Assembly (NCBI GenBank): GCA_028023455.1 | Contig: JAQFVV010000258.1 | Coordinates: forward strand, 548,501 to 612,500 | Length of the DNA stretch: 64,000 bases | Direction: 5' to 3' | Origin: Epiperipatus broadwayi | Taxonomy: Eukaryota; Onychophora; Udeonychophora; Euonychophora; Peripatidae | In this document: piece after piece, positions 34,801-45,927 of the stretch | How the letters are laid out: every line of letters begins with the position of its first letter | Position numbering within the stretch: the first letter of the stretch is position 1 | Program-made: the position numbers and the translations under genes | The notes under the pieces: generated by a model | What the model was told of the DNA's origin: nothing | Seen by the model: only the letters and a program-made list of their open reading frames with translations | Database searches by the model: none

Positions 34801-36705
34801 TTAAAAAAAAGACAGACTCTAATAAAAGATCACTGTGATGATTAATTTGTTTTTTATCAAAGTAGCTGGCACAAACACGTAGTGACTGCTATGGTAAATT
34901 TTCAAATAAGCTTATCATTTTATGGTCTTGGTAAGAGATTATACTACAATTAATTGGATAATAGTTTTTTGTGACTGAAGTTATGCCAATTCAATTAGTG
35001 GGGGGGAAAAATGACATTAGAGCTTTTCTAATAATTTAAACTGCAATTCATCAATAAATAACTAAATATACAATATTAAGTTAAATTTAATTTGCCAATT
35101 TTTAAGATATACTGTGTATTATCGCTTACATCCATAATACATACTTCTTTCATTAGAAATACTTTATTTTTCACACTGAAAAAAAAAAAAATTATTAATT
35201 TTCTTAAGTTTTTAATATAAATAATATAAAAAAAAAAAAGATGCAACTTATGACTAGCTTTTGTGATTTTTTTTTTTTAATGTATGTTTTGTAACTTTTA
35301 AAAATAGAAGCTATTTCAAAATTATTTTCATCCATATGTTTAATTTGATTAGTGCTGTGAAGACTGCTAAGAACATATCTGCTTTAAAGATATTCGCTGC
35401 TACTTATTAATGTCACAGTTCACATTATTAGCAAATTTGAGATCATTTCCCAATTAATTATTGCTTTTAAAATTGGCTCAGCACCCCTTTATTTTTTAAA
35501 AAATGAAGAAAGGTAATAGAATCATCAAATGAAAGTAAAATAAATATTTGCTGCGGTGATCTGAAGTAGCATTTGGCAGGATGATTTATTGGATTTTTTA
35601 AAAAAGAATGGTATGAAAAAAAAAAGATGTTATAAGCCAATGTATATACAAGTGAAAAGTAGAAATAGATATATAGAAATCTATAAATAGAAATATTATC
35701 AATCTATTTCCTATTTATCGTTTAACATTTATTTGAACGAATTACTAAACAACCATCGTTCTATTAAAAATAAATTAATGATAGAGTTAGTAAATTTCAC
35801 CAAGTCAAATTCGCAAATTATATGCTGGTATAATAAATATGAGCTTTAACAAAGTGTTCCTTATAAAGATGCATTTTATAAAAAAACAGAAGAATTGATG
35901 ATTAAAAAAGAAGAAAATAAAAAGGCTATAAACATATGGAATTGAAGAAGTATAAAAAGATAAGTTATATGCATAACATTAACATTATAGAAGCTTTCAT
36001 AAAAGTATATGAAAAATACTTATTGAAAAAATCCGAAGCAAATTAATTTACTTAAGCATATAATTAGAGGTAGAGAAATCATAGACATATTGTCAGGACC
36101 TGTGAAAAATAAAAACACACACACAAAAAAAAAAAATGTGAAAAGACATTAGCATGGATCTTTCTTTAGCAGATGATGATTTTTTTTCAATCAATGTTTT
36201 CGTGCCTAATTAGATTATAATTTAAATAATCTGATTGCACACACACATTTATGCTACTTCGATTTCCACTCTTTTTTTTTTTTTAATGAATATATTATTT
36301 TTATTTTTTTAAAAAAAATCATATTCAGGTAATAATTCAATTATTATTCACAACAGGTAAAAATTATTCTCACATTATAGCAATAATTATTTTTAAATTA
36401 ATATTTTCTGTAATTTTCTTAAGAAAATGATTGAATTGTTCTTAATAATAATAATAATATGTGAAATCCAATTAAAAATCAACAATATTTCTGTTTTACT
36501 TTTTATTATTTTTACTTTACCTCATTAAAATAAGGCAAGAAAAGAATATTAGAGAATTACAATCCAAAAATTATAATGAAAGTTACTTATTATAGTTTTA
36601 ATAATTCTGCTTTAAAAAAAAATTCAATATTTTTTTAGAATTTCTATTATACATCCATACTTGGATCTAGATCTAAAAATGCCACTATTGTTAATCTATT
36701 ATTAG
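34801..36705. other. AT-rich gene-free stretch
   Basis: A and T homopolymers are unusually frequent (35183, 35230, 35269, 36275). No repeats or coding motifs recognised. Confidence 0.5.
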
Positions 36706-36710
36706 CCTGA

Positions 36711-36712
<2 letters not shown>

Positions 36713-36745
<33 letters not shown>
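36713..36745. repeat. TA microsatellite
   Basis: Uninterrupted TA dinucleotides of about 16 units, followed by 'catatttgaaat'. The preceding 'cctgatga' plus the later 'gaaa' mimics hammerhead boxes but is probably chance. Confidence 0.85.
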
Positions 36746-36750
<5 letters not shown>

Positions 36751-37006
36751 TTGAAATAAAATAGTAGTTTTCACTTTTGTTCACATCAGTAAAATGCATA
36801 GTACAATAACCCTGATAGTTACAAATGCTGACACTTAACTTGCAGTAATGGATTTTTAGAAAAATTCAAACTTTATTATACTTTTCCAAATACGCTGATC
36901 TATTCGTATACTAATCTGTGTGTTATTACTAACAGTTAAATATATCTGAAAATGTACAAATTAATTTTAAATTTAAAAAAAAAAAAACATTCAATATTTC
37001 AACTAG

Positions 37007-37080
37007 ATAGCTCTGTATGATAAAGCAGTGGTCTCTAGAGCTAAATGACCACAAATCACAGTTTCACTCTCCACATTTGC
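37007..37080 (+). repeat. tRNA-like SINE head, decayed
   Basis: 'tagctctgtatgataaagc' fits an RNA polymerase III A box and 'cacagtttcactctcc' (about 37058) a degraded B box, about 35 bases apart as in tRNAs. It may belong to the family A copy downstream. A family A fragment also lies at 36.85-36.95 kb. Confidence 0.45.
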
Positions 37081-37187
37081 TGCATAAACTTCATGTGAAC
37101 TTGTGAACAACAAACTATCCAAATTTAGAAATACAATAGGATTTATTTATATTGTTGATATAGTAGCTGACATTTAATTTGCAAATT

Positions 37188-37490
37188 TTGCCTGAAGGTT
37201 TGTGATGTTGGCATTTCAGTTATATTTTTATGTTAGCGTATTTTCATCATCTAATATTAAATGTCTTTAAAAAAAATTTAAACTTTATGTAAGTTTTCCA
37301 ATTACTTACAACTGTTGGTAATAGCACACATGTTAATATATATCATTGTTTTAAATGGTATTATTCTCCTCTCTCCTTCATGCCTGACCATTGACAGTAC
37401 TATTATGGGAATTGAATCTGGACCTTTATATTCCTGAATATTAAATTTTTACGTAATGTACTAACCAAATGAGCCATATACTTAGCTATG
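37188..37490 (-). repeat. Family A SINE with tRNA-like head
   Basis: On the minus strand from about 37490: A-box-like 'tatggctcatttggttagt' (inverse of 37460-37478), then a B-box-like 'ggtccagattcaattcc' (inverse of 37409-37425), spaced as in a tRNA. The family A body follows: 'gaaggagagaggagaataat', 'ttggaaaacttacataaagt' and 'aacatcacaaaccttcaggc' (37188). This is the copy that best shows family A to be a tRNA-derived SINE of about 300 bases. The tRNA part is too decayed to assign an amino acid. Confidence 0.65.
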
Positions 37491-37539
37491 AGGTTCCTCC
37501 TGATTTCTCCACTTTTTCCTAAGAGCAAAATTAATTAGT

Positions 37540-38475
37540 GCTTTCCAGACATTATGTATACTTACATTACATTGACTTATGGAAGTGTTTGCCATTTCCA
37601 TGTGAACAGCTTCTTCAAATTTTCTTAATTATACCTTTTCCTCTCTATCCAATATTTTTGTATTTTCCCTATCAAACATATGTACATACATTATCTGCTA
37701 CTTTAGAATATCAATTTTCTCTTTTCTAATTATCAGTTTGTGTTCTTGCAATTGCTTTTCAATGGAGTAAGTAATCTCACCAATATACATCTTCCATATT
37801 CACATGGTATTTCATAGATGCTGTTTTGTTTTTCAGCAATTTGAGTTTAGGTTTTGTGGATGATAAAATTCCTCATAGTGTGGTATGACTCTGGAAAATT
37901 ATTCTGAAATTATATTGATTGCAGATTTCCTTTAATTTGGCTGCTATTGTTTTTTTTTCTTTTGATGGTTCTTTTTGTTCTTTATTTAAGGTTTTCTTAA
38001 TCACAGCTGATGGATAACCATTCTTCTTCATAAGAGTTTATTCTATATAAATATTTTCTTGTTCCAAATCATTGGTTCTAAACAAACTTCAGTGATAGTA
38101 TAAGTCCACGTTTTGTGTTTATGGTATGAATGGATGTATATGTTAAGTATTTTCGTGTATGTGTGACTTTTATGTAAACTGTAGTTCTGATTTTGCCATG
38201 AGGAAATCTTTGTCATAAGAACATCTAAGAATGCCAATTTTTGTTTTCTGATTCTACTGTAAATTTAACTGAAGAGGATATGTTACTGATATGTTTCTAG
38301 AAAGTTTGCAATAGTGCTTCACCAAGTAGACATACAGCAAATGTATCGTCAACATAGTGAGCCAAACTTTAGATGGATATGAGATAGCCTTTATGACTGT
38401 GATTTCAAGTTCTTCCATGAAAATATTGTTAATCAGGGATGATAATGATGAGCCCATAGTCATCCTTTGATTTTG
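37540..38475 (-). pseudogene. Penelope-like RT palm plus GIY-YIG endonuclease (PLE-C), broken
   Basis: Minus strand from 38463: 'MGSSLSSLINNIFMEELE' matches the Penelope RT motif MGSxLSPxIANIFMExxE. After a frameshift comes 'WAHYVDDTFAV' (YVDD codons 38344-38355), the catalytic Asp pair. Then 'KLAFLDVLMTK' (38258-38225), a long Lys-rich linker, 'IYEIPCEYGRC' (about 37817-37785) and, one frame over, 'YIGEITYSIEKQLQEHKLII' (about 37787-37728), the GIY-YIG core with its Glu-His. RT and endonuclease together carry out target-primed insertion. At least two frameshifts and internal stops break it, and the N-terminal half of the RT is missing. Overlapping plus-strand ORFs are shadows. Confidence 0.82.
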
Positions 38476-38635
38476 ATGAAAGAATTATGTGTTGTATTGA
38501 ATGTAGGTTATTGTGACAAATGTAATTATTTAGTAATATTAGAATGATGATAGTCCAACATATAAATATTCTACTTTTTACTTATATTAAGAGTTTACTT
38601 ATGACAAATTATTTCTAAAAACTCACAGTCTATAT

Positions 38636-38951
38636 CAGCAGTCCTCAACCTTTTTGCACTTAAGAGCAAATTCTATAATACCAGCCAGGTGGCGGGCACC
38701 ATTTATTTTTTCAATGTAAATTTATAGTTGGATATTGTTAATAATACATATAATGTACAAAAAAATATTTATTTCAAAAATAAAAATTTAACATTTGATT
38801 ACAATATAATACAATAATTTATAAGAAATTTTAAAAATTAAATTTATTTGTATCAGATAAATAATTTTTTATCATGTTCGGATAGCGGAGGGCACGTGTA
38901 AAATGGTCTGCGGGCGCCATGGTGCCTGCGGTCATAGGGTTGAGACCCCTG
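38636..38951. mobile_element. hAT non-autonomous element with perfect 8-bp target duplication
   Basis: Starts 'cagcagtcctcaaccttttt' and ends 'gggttgagacccctg', inverse-complementary hAT-type ends (CAG...CTCAACC). It is flanked by gtctatat at 38628-38635 and 38952-38959, an exact 8-base target duplication. The 316-base interior has CpG-bearing subterminal parts ('ggtggcgggcacc', 'ggtctgcgggcgcca') and an AT-rich middle, and encodes nothing. Confidence 0.92.
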
Positions 38952-38959
38952 GTCTATAT

Positions 38960-40047
38960 CTTACATTTTTATAATTGTGCTAGAATACAAAGATATTATA
39001 AATATTACAAAAAAGTGAGACCACATTAACTGGCATATTGTTAGCATTTCTATATTTAAAAAAAAAAGACCATTAGTTCTTGACCTACATAAATACATAA
39101 TTACACAATAAATATTCTATTAATGAAAACCAATATATTTTAACTATATAACAACAATTCAGTTACAATATATTAATAATTATGAATTAATATTTTCACT
39201 GTCTCTTTATTGCCCAATTTAATGATATAATGCACATCTCTTTTTGTACTTTTTAAAAATAATTTTATTTCAGTTTCTAACCATTTCAGTCCAACCTCCA
39301 GTCATCATTAAACTTCAATAAAAAATTTCTATTGTATTATATTACATTTCAAAGCAATATGTCAAATATTAATTACAAATATCATTTTAACTTTTTTGAT
39401 TTAAAATGTTTGGTTATTAATTATTTGGTTTTATATACGTGTATATAAATAAGGTCGAAGGTTTGATTTTTGAAATTTGTTTGAGGCAAAATATATTTTG
39501 TGTACATTTATAATCAATTAAAATCAAAACAGTTGATATATGGCATATTATTATGAAAAGTGATATAGCAAAATATAAAATATTTATAAATCTTTGATAA
39601 AAGCTTCAAATTCGATTGAAACTGAAAATAAAATTGCTTTTAAAAAATGGGGGAAAAAAAGAAATCGCATATTAGATATTTGAGTAAATATCCACAAGGT
39701 TTTAATAAAGATTATGCTTTAAAACAAATATTTTTAAAAAAAAAAAAATTTAAAATTATTTCATAAAGAAAAAAAACTTAAAAATAGAGCTAAATTTTAA
39801 CTTACCAATAATGAGTAACTAGAATTATAAAGAATTTTCTTCTTACCTTTAAAAAAAAAAGAGAAAAAAAAACAAATTACCATATATATATATAAAATTC
39901 ATAAATACAAATATTCTTTCTAAATCACTTAATTCTAAGAAATAATAAGTTTGAAATAATAAATTAAATAAAATACTTAAATGTATTATACAGGTTCTAA
40001 TTTGCCATTAATAAACAATTAAATACAATTTTTTCATAAGAGTAATT
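38960..40047. other. AT-rich gene-free stretch
   Basis: No coding or repeat signal beyond A runs and a short TA tract near 39885. Confidence 0.5.
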
Positions 40048-40064
40048 AATTCACTCTAATATTT

Positions 40065-40166
40065 TTTTTTTCATGTGTCATGGCATCGGCCAGGAAGCGA
40101 ACCCGCTAACCCGGAACAACTGCTTGTAAGGCGGCTGTGCTGACCTGTCGACCACCAACGCTTGAC
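40065..40166 (-). repeat. tRNA-Val-like SINE, copy 4
   Basis: On the minus strand: 'gtcaagcgttggtggtcgac', anticodon arm with loop CTTACAA, the variable-arm insertion 'gttagcgg', then 'ttcgcttcctggccgatgcc' and 'atgacacatga' with an A tail. Flanked by 17-base repeats (40048-40064 and 40167-40183) differing at two positions. Confidence 0.85.
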
Positions 40167-40295
40167 AATTCATTCTATTATTTCTACAGTTATTGTTATA
40201 AATGACATTTGAAAAAAATATCAATACTTTTTATAAACTTTGATGTGTTATTCTTTATTTTTATTCTGCTATATACTACAACACATTACATATAT

Positions 40296-40788
40296 CAGTG
40301 TTCTTCAACCCTTGGTCCGCGACCCGGCAAGACGGGCAGTAAAAAGTTTGTAATAATAAATAATAAGAGTTTAAACTTTTAATTAATATAGCCAATTTTT
40401 ATTTATTTTTTCATCTCATTTTTACCCAATTAAAAAAAAAAGAAAACAGAACGAAAACAAAATCTAATCTCATTCATAAATTAATTTGTTTTTCTAATTA
40501 TCACAGATGTTTATGGAGGGGGGGGGTAGAAATAAGTTTTTTATTACTTTTCTAAAAAAATTTAAAAAAACGTTTTTTATTATATAAACTCCATATATAT
40601 ATATAAAACTTTATTTTATATATTTAACATTGTTGTTTTGATCAGTTATAACAATTATGCTTATCTTTAAAAAAATTTATCTATAGACTTCTGCCGGTCT
40701 GCGAAATCTTATTCTTATTTTTGCTGGTCCGCGGAAACTTATCCTTATTTTTACCGGTCCGCAGGTGTGAAAAGGTTGAAGACCACTG
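40296..40788. mobile_element. Second hAT non-autonomous element with perfect 8-bp target duplication
   Basis: Begins 'cagtgttcttcaacccttgg' and ends 'aaggttgaagaccactg'. The flanks 40288-40295 and 40789-40796 are both acatatat. The right side holds two 'ccggtccgc'-type blocks ('tgctggtccgcggaaact', 'accggtccgcaggtgtg') that look like subterminal repeats where a transposase might bind. It encodes no protein. It differs in sequence from the element 1.3 kb upstream, so it is a separate hAT family. Confidence 0.92.
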
Positions 40789-41029
40789 ACATATATAGTA
40801 TTTTTTTAGTGTACACTTTTATTTTTAAAAAAAATGGAATGATTTCAAAATTAATAATGATATTCAAATGAGAAGACATTTAAATTATTAAAAAAATTTA
40901 TTTGATAAAATATTTTAAATCTAAACAAATTTTTATCATAAAACAAACACTAGCACTTCAATTTGCGATTCATTTCAGAATTCTATTATACCATAAGTTA
41001 AACACGCACACACATATATAGATGTTTGT

Positions 41030-41210
41030 ATGAAAGTTTGTGATGATAACATTTTATAGTTATATGTCAAGCTATTTCTATTATTTAGTTAAACGAATAA
41101 ATGATTTTACAACAATTCAAACTATGTTTTTATCCATTCCAAAAATAATTAACTATTAGCAAAAACACATAAGCTCAATACAGAACACAATGTTTTAATT
41201 AGTATTTTTG
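41030..41210 (+). repeat. Family A repeat, diverged partial copy
   Basis: 'gaaagtttgtgatgataaca', a decayed 'gctatttctattattta' and 'caattcaaactatgttttta' match the family A order. Confidence 0.5.
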
Positions 41211-44200
41211 ACCTCTCTTGTTGAGATATTATTGGCCTGACAAGTGATACTTTAGTATGGCGATTAAACTGATAATATTTATTCTGTGAATAATATTTAT
41301 TATACAATTGTATAATTCATTTGTAACTAATTTAAATTATGTTAAAACAAATATATGAAGATTATGAAGAAACCTAGAAAAAGAATTGAAATATTATGGA
41401 TGAATTAAAAAAACATTGGTATTTATATTGCATTGGTGTAATTTATTTGTTTAAAAAATATTAATGGCATTTATTACAGACAAAAACCTATTTTTTGTAA
41501 AAAATATATATATATATCAGCAGAGGATATTGATTTCGAATTTAATGGTTAAGAGTGACTTCACAGAGACTAAACAATATTTAAATCAGATGAAAAAATA
41601 AGTGAGATGTATAATATCAAATCTCATATTGTTCAAAGCAATATTTGCTTATAGAATGTATAAAATGACTGATTATTAATTAAAGAAACAACAATATTAC
41701 CTTAAAAATATTTGCTCCATGAGGTAAATCTATTAGCATAATGCATCAATGAAAAACAGTGATTAGACCAAAAGAATATCAGGATAGGTTTGTAGAATCA
41801 TGCTATTTTTCAGTCATAAATTATTATAAGGAATGCCTCCAACAATCCATCTTCCAATTACTTGTGACAATACTGTTTTAACATTGTAACATTCATGCAA
41901 AAAATGTGGTTTTAAAATAATAATTCAAGCACAAAGCTTGCAACATATTGTGTCAACATCATTTTGCATTTTTAAATTATAACTCATTATAATATCAATT
42001 AATTCTACCAGCACATATAGAATTACCAATTACAGTCCTTCCATTATTTGTTCTCAAAAACTCAGTCAATAAGTCATCCTCCATGAGATGATCAATCATA
42101 AAAAAGTAAAAAAAAAAATATTGCAGTTTTAAATCTCCACTGCTCCAGCTAAATAGTCTCAATATTTTTTTCACATGTGGTATCAGACATGATTTATTAC
42201 TATCATATAATTCTAGCTATAAACACAAAATGATATATATTTCCATTTTTATATGATGTGGAAAAAATAATGTTAATGCATTGTGTTCCCATTATTTTGT
42301 TCAGCTATTATATGTAAAATCGTATATGAGAAAGCTATTTTATGCTATAAATAAAAGCAAATCAATACTTTTATAGAGAATTAGTGTAAAAGAGAATATG
42401 CATATCACAATTTCTTTTCTTTCAAGTAGATATGTTATTTCAAAAGGTAGAAATGCAACAGCATTCTAATTAAATTTTATTGTATCAGTAATAGCTAAGA
42501 AAGATTTTGTAATAATTTTTACTCACGGTTAAAATATTAATGTAAAAAATATTTTTACTCAAAATAAAATGCTAGAAACTAAGAGACTAAAAAAAAAAAA
42601 AGACAATTTAATTGAAAGCATTAAATATAACCTACTTAACAGTTATAAATTATTCTTTCCGATGCAGCTCGATCTCTTCGAAAGGAAAAAAATAGAAATG
42701 AAAGTATATAGAATTGTTAAATTTTATTTTTGTAATACAAAGATTTTAATCTATTTTTAACAAAGTAATTTGGCATGTGACTCAGAGTATGAAAATCAGT
42801 AAGTGTATATAAAATGTAAACATAAATGTAAACATTTAAAGACAATAAATAGTCTTAGAGCTGAATATATTCAATTATTATGTTATTAGTTACTTCTACA
42901 CTGCATTACATAAAATGACTTCAATCTTGATTAATAAGTTCCTAATAACCTCCATGTATAACCAATATATATATATATAGTTACTAAATTGTTATAGAAT
43001 TACCATTTACCTATATAATTGACTGATCTATTTTTTTCACAATATATTATTGTGTAGTATATTTAGAAAGATTTAAAATAAATATAATTCAAACCGCAGT
43101 ATACATAAAGCATCCTCAGAAATGGGCATACAGATGTTAATTAAACAATAAAAATGTGAAATTCTAACATTACAAAAATTATTAGCATGACATATGGTAA
43201 TCTCATTTTTGATAAGAAATAATACAAAAATGAATGACAGCATTCTTCAGATTTTAAACATTTAGATATTTGAAACCAAATTTGAAAATTATATATAATC
43301 ACTTTCTCTTTTTTAATTACAACATTAATGTTTGATAAAATAAAAGAGCCAAAAAATTAACTGTCAAAATTCCAAAGTAAACATGATATTACAACTCTTC
43401 TTATTTAAAAAAAAAAAACACACACACATTAAATGCAAATAAAGGACTCATTAAATATATACAATATTCTTTTGTCGACTTAAACATATATATATTTGTT
43501 ATTTATAATACAAAAAATTTATTGTATAATGATTATGGTTTTTATCCTTTGACAGATAAACATTTATTTTAATATATATTATATAATAACTATAGGATTG
43601 TGTTTTATGAAAGTTTGAGTTATGCACAGTCGACGAACAGAATTTATCATTGAAACACAATCCAGCAAAACCTATATAGCAATTATAGTGAATTTACAAT
43701 GCATATTAATAATTTACATTTCCTGCAAGCATTATATTTAAAGCATGTGTAAAGACAGTACACAAATAAATGAATATAAAAGTCTATTATGGGTGTATGA
43801 TAGGAGATAGGAGTTCTTAAGATTTGTTTCTTCAACTGAAAAAAATAGCAATATACCATATTCATTTTGTCCTAACACTCTTGCCTATTCTTTTTCATTC
43901 TTTTTTAACACTATAATACAAATTAGTCAATGAACTTATTTTTCTTTTCCAATTTATAATTCTCCATATTTACAGCATTCTTGGATCATTCATTCTTCAT
44001 ACAGCATTTCAGTCTGTTTTACATATCCAATAACTTTTTTTATTTTATTTATTATTCTTTATACATCAACATTACTGACTTTATTTAGATGCTCTTGATC
44101 TTTTCCAAAATCATTTCAACTGTTAATAGTATACACATATGCATACATGTTATTAAAGCTATTTCTCCAATGACTTATCTTTATGTGCACAATCTGTACA

Positions 44201-44360
44201 GCAACAGAATTTGTTTTTCAACAATTCTCATCTGCGTGATTAACAAATAACTTCACATCTACTAAGTTAAATATTTCAAATACCCTATATTAAATCTAAA
44301 CTCCATGTATATAAATTAGTATTTAAATATTAAATTATTATTTACATAAATTTTAATTCA
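41211..44360. other. AT-rich gene-free stretch
   Basis: ORFs at 42.57 and 43.68 kb are compositional. TA tracts near 41505 and 42967. No recognised repeat or gene. Confidence 0.5.
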
Positions 44361-44361
44361 A

Positions 44362-44850
44362 AGCACATTTAACTTTAAGTGGCTTCAAAAGTGATAGCCC
44401 TAAAAAAGTTGGAAGAGTGGCTTCCACTGAAGATGGAGGAGGGGGTACAATTGAGGTTACAATGGGGGGGGGCAGAGATGGTTTAGGGCCAGTAGAAGGT
44501 GCTGCAGAAGGGAATGGAGCTCCACTATCTTTATAATTTTAAATGCTGCAACATCTGAAATAATAATAATAATAATGCAAAATAACTTTCCTATAGGAAT
44601 GTCTTTAGATCCTGAAGAACTAAAATCTTTGCTAAATCATCTTCAGATGTCTCAAAGCCCATTGTAGCTTTGTCACCTTCTATTTCAGCTAACAAATCAC
44701 CTTCATTTAATTTATCCCTTTCTTTTTCTCCCAGGTGATGACTGTTCTCATTTCCATGGTTGAAGAAAAAGTGAGCAAAAGTACTTTAATGTGTAAGGGA
44801 AAACCATCATCAGAACTACATAAATGATACAAGCAAGTGCTAGAAGGTAA
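44362..44850 (-). pseudogene. DLAT: Pseudogene of pyruvate dehydrogenase E2 (DLAT), N-terminal lipoyl region
   Basis: DLAT is the mitochondrial acetyltransferase core of pyruvate dehydrogenase; its lipoyl domain carries the swinging lipoyl-lysine. On the minus strand: 'LPSSTCLYHLCSSDDGFPLH' (presequence end), '[20 protein letters not shown]' then 'EKKKG' (lipoyl domain start). After a one-base frameshift: '[20 protein letters not shown]' and '[13 protein letters not shown]', with the lipoyl-Lys codon at 44669-44671 (EGDKAT; family ETDKAT). A second shift leads to 'PIGKLFCI' and 'SDVAAF', then a Pro/Ala/Ser linker 'GAPFPSAAPSTGPKPSLPPP' with further breaks. The catalytic domain is absent. No intron is visible between parts, so a truncated processed copy is likely, though a decayed exon group is possible. 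Confidence 0.82.
44560..44577. repeat. ATT trinucleotide run inside the DLAT pseudogene
   Basis: On the minus strand six ATT codons occupy the place of the usual Val-Glu-x-Glu stretch between the CI of the lipoyl domain and SDVAAF, with the overall residue spacing kept. It seems to have grown after the copy died. Confidence 0.6.
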
Positions 44851-45479
44851 GTGAGTTGTTTCACAAAAATCTGATCCTTCCATTATAAAATTCATCATCA
44901 TTTTTATCCAAGGACTCTATAGAAATATTGATGACAAAAGAATTATTATTTTAATAAAATTAATATCTATCTCACTTTATAAATCTAAATAATTTTTTTA
45001 CCCCCATAATGTTTTTGCTAAGTATAAAAACAAGCAATTAATCAGAATTCAATTAAGACTAAGCCTATAATTGTTGAATTCTGAGTATACTTATAGATTA
45101 AATTCAGTACTATTAAAAATTCATGCATTTTTAAAAAAAAATATTTCATTATTTTGATTAATTTTAAATTAGAACCAATTCTATTCATATTTTTATTTAA
45201 ACTGATGCTATCAAAGAAGGGTGATATTGTCTCCAGGTACCTTCTGGAACAATGGGGGGAGGGCATAGTAATTGCAGGTGCAATTAGACAAATGTAGTGA
45301 ATAAAAATTAGAAGGCAGTGAAAACCAAAACAAAATGCCAAAAAAATTTTGAAAAACTGTTGTGTAACACAGAGTCGAAGTCATAGAGATTACTTCATTT
45401 TTTAAATAAATACACAAGTAATAATTGATCAATGGCCAAGTCCACAGAGGAGTTTTAATAAGCAAGTATTGCCATGCCA

Positions 45480-45927
45480 AATATAATCAGAAAGTTTTCG
45501 GTATGCATCAGTAAGAATATGTGTATGTAATGACTTGTTTCTTCTTGTTACTCCCAATATGCATCTCTTCATACTTCTTTGAGTGGTCTAAAGTCTCTGT
45601 ATTGCTCTTCTATTAAGTGTCCAAGTTCAGATCCATAAGTAAGAACTAGTAAAACACATTTATTAAAAACCTTACTTTTCAACCACATGGGCATATTTCC
45701 TTTTAGTATCAAGTTATTTCTATCAAAAGCACTCCAACCAAGTTTAATTCTATGATTAATTTCCTCCATTATGTTTCCATCTGTATTAATAATATGACCA
45801 AGGTATTTGTAGCTGTTAACTTCTTCTAACTCATCATAATCAATCTTTATTTTCATATTTTGAGAAAATCCATTGAACATTATTTTAGACTTTTTAACAT
45901 TTATCTTTAGTCCTACTTTCATCTGAT
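45480..45927 (-). pseudogene. RTE-like LINE fragment (RT thumb region)
   Basis: From 45922 on the minus strand: 'MKVGLKINVKKSKIMFNGFS', 'YKYLGHIINTDGNIMEEINH', 'RIKLGWSAFDRNNLILKGNM' and 'LIEEQYRDFRPLKE'. The conserved GLxxNxxKSKxM and YKYLGxxI motifs mark the part just after the RT palm of such LINEs. It matches the LINE at 63.47-63.84 kb almost block for block, so both come from one family. The catalytic FxDD motif and all of the endonuclease are missing; the fragment is truncated at both ends. A stop follows 'RPLKEV', where the longer copy continues. Confidence 0.85.

Noticed and set aside
36709-36770. Hammerhead ribozyme suggested by CCTGATGA, a TA tract and GAAA
   Set aside because: The TA microsatellite makes any stem possible and no stem I or III with a GUH cleavage site is visible.
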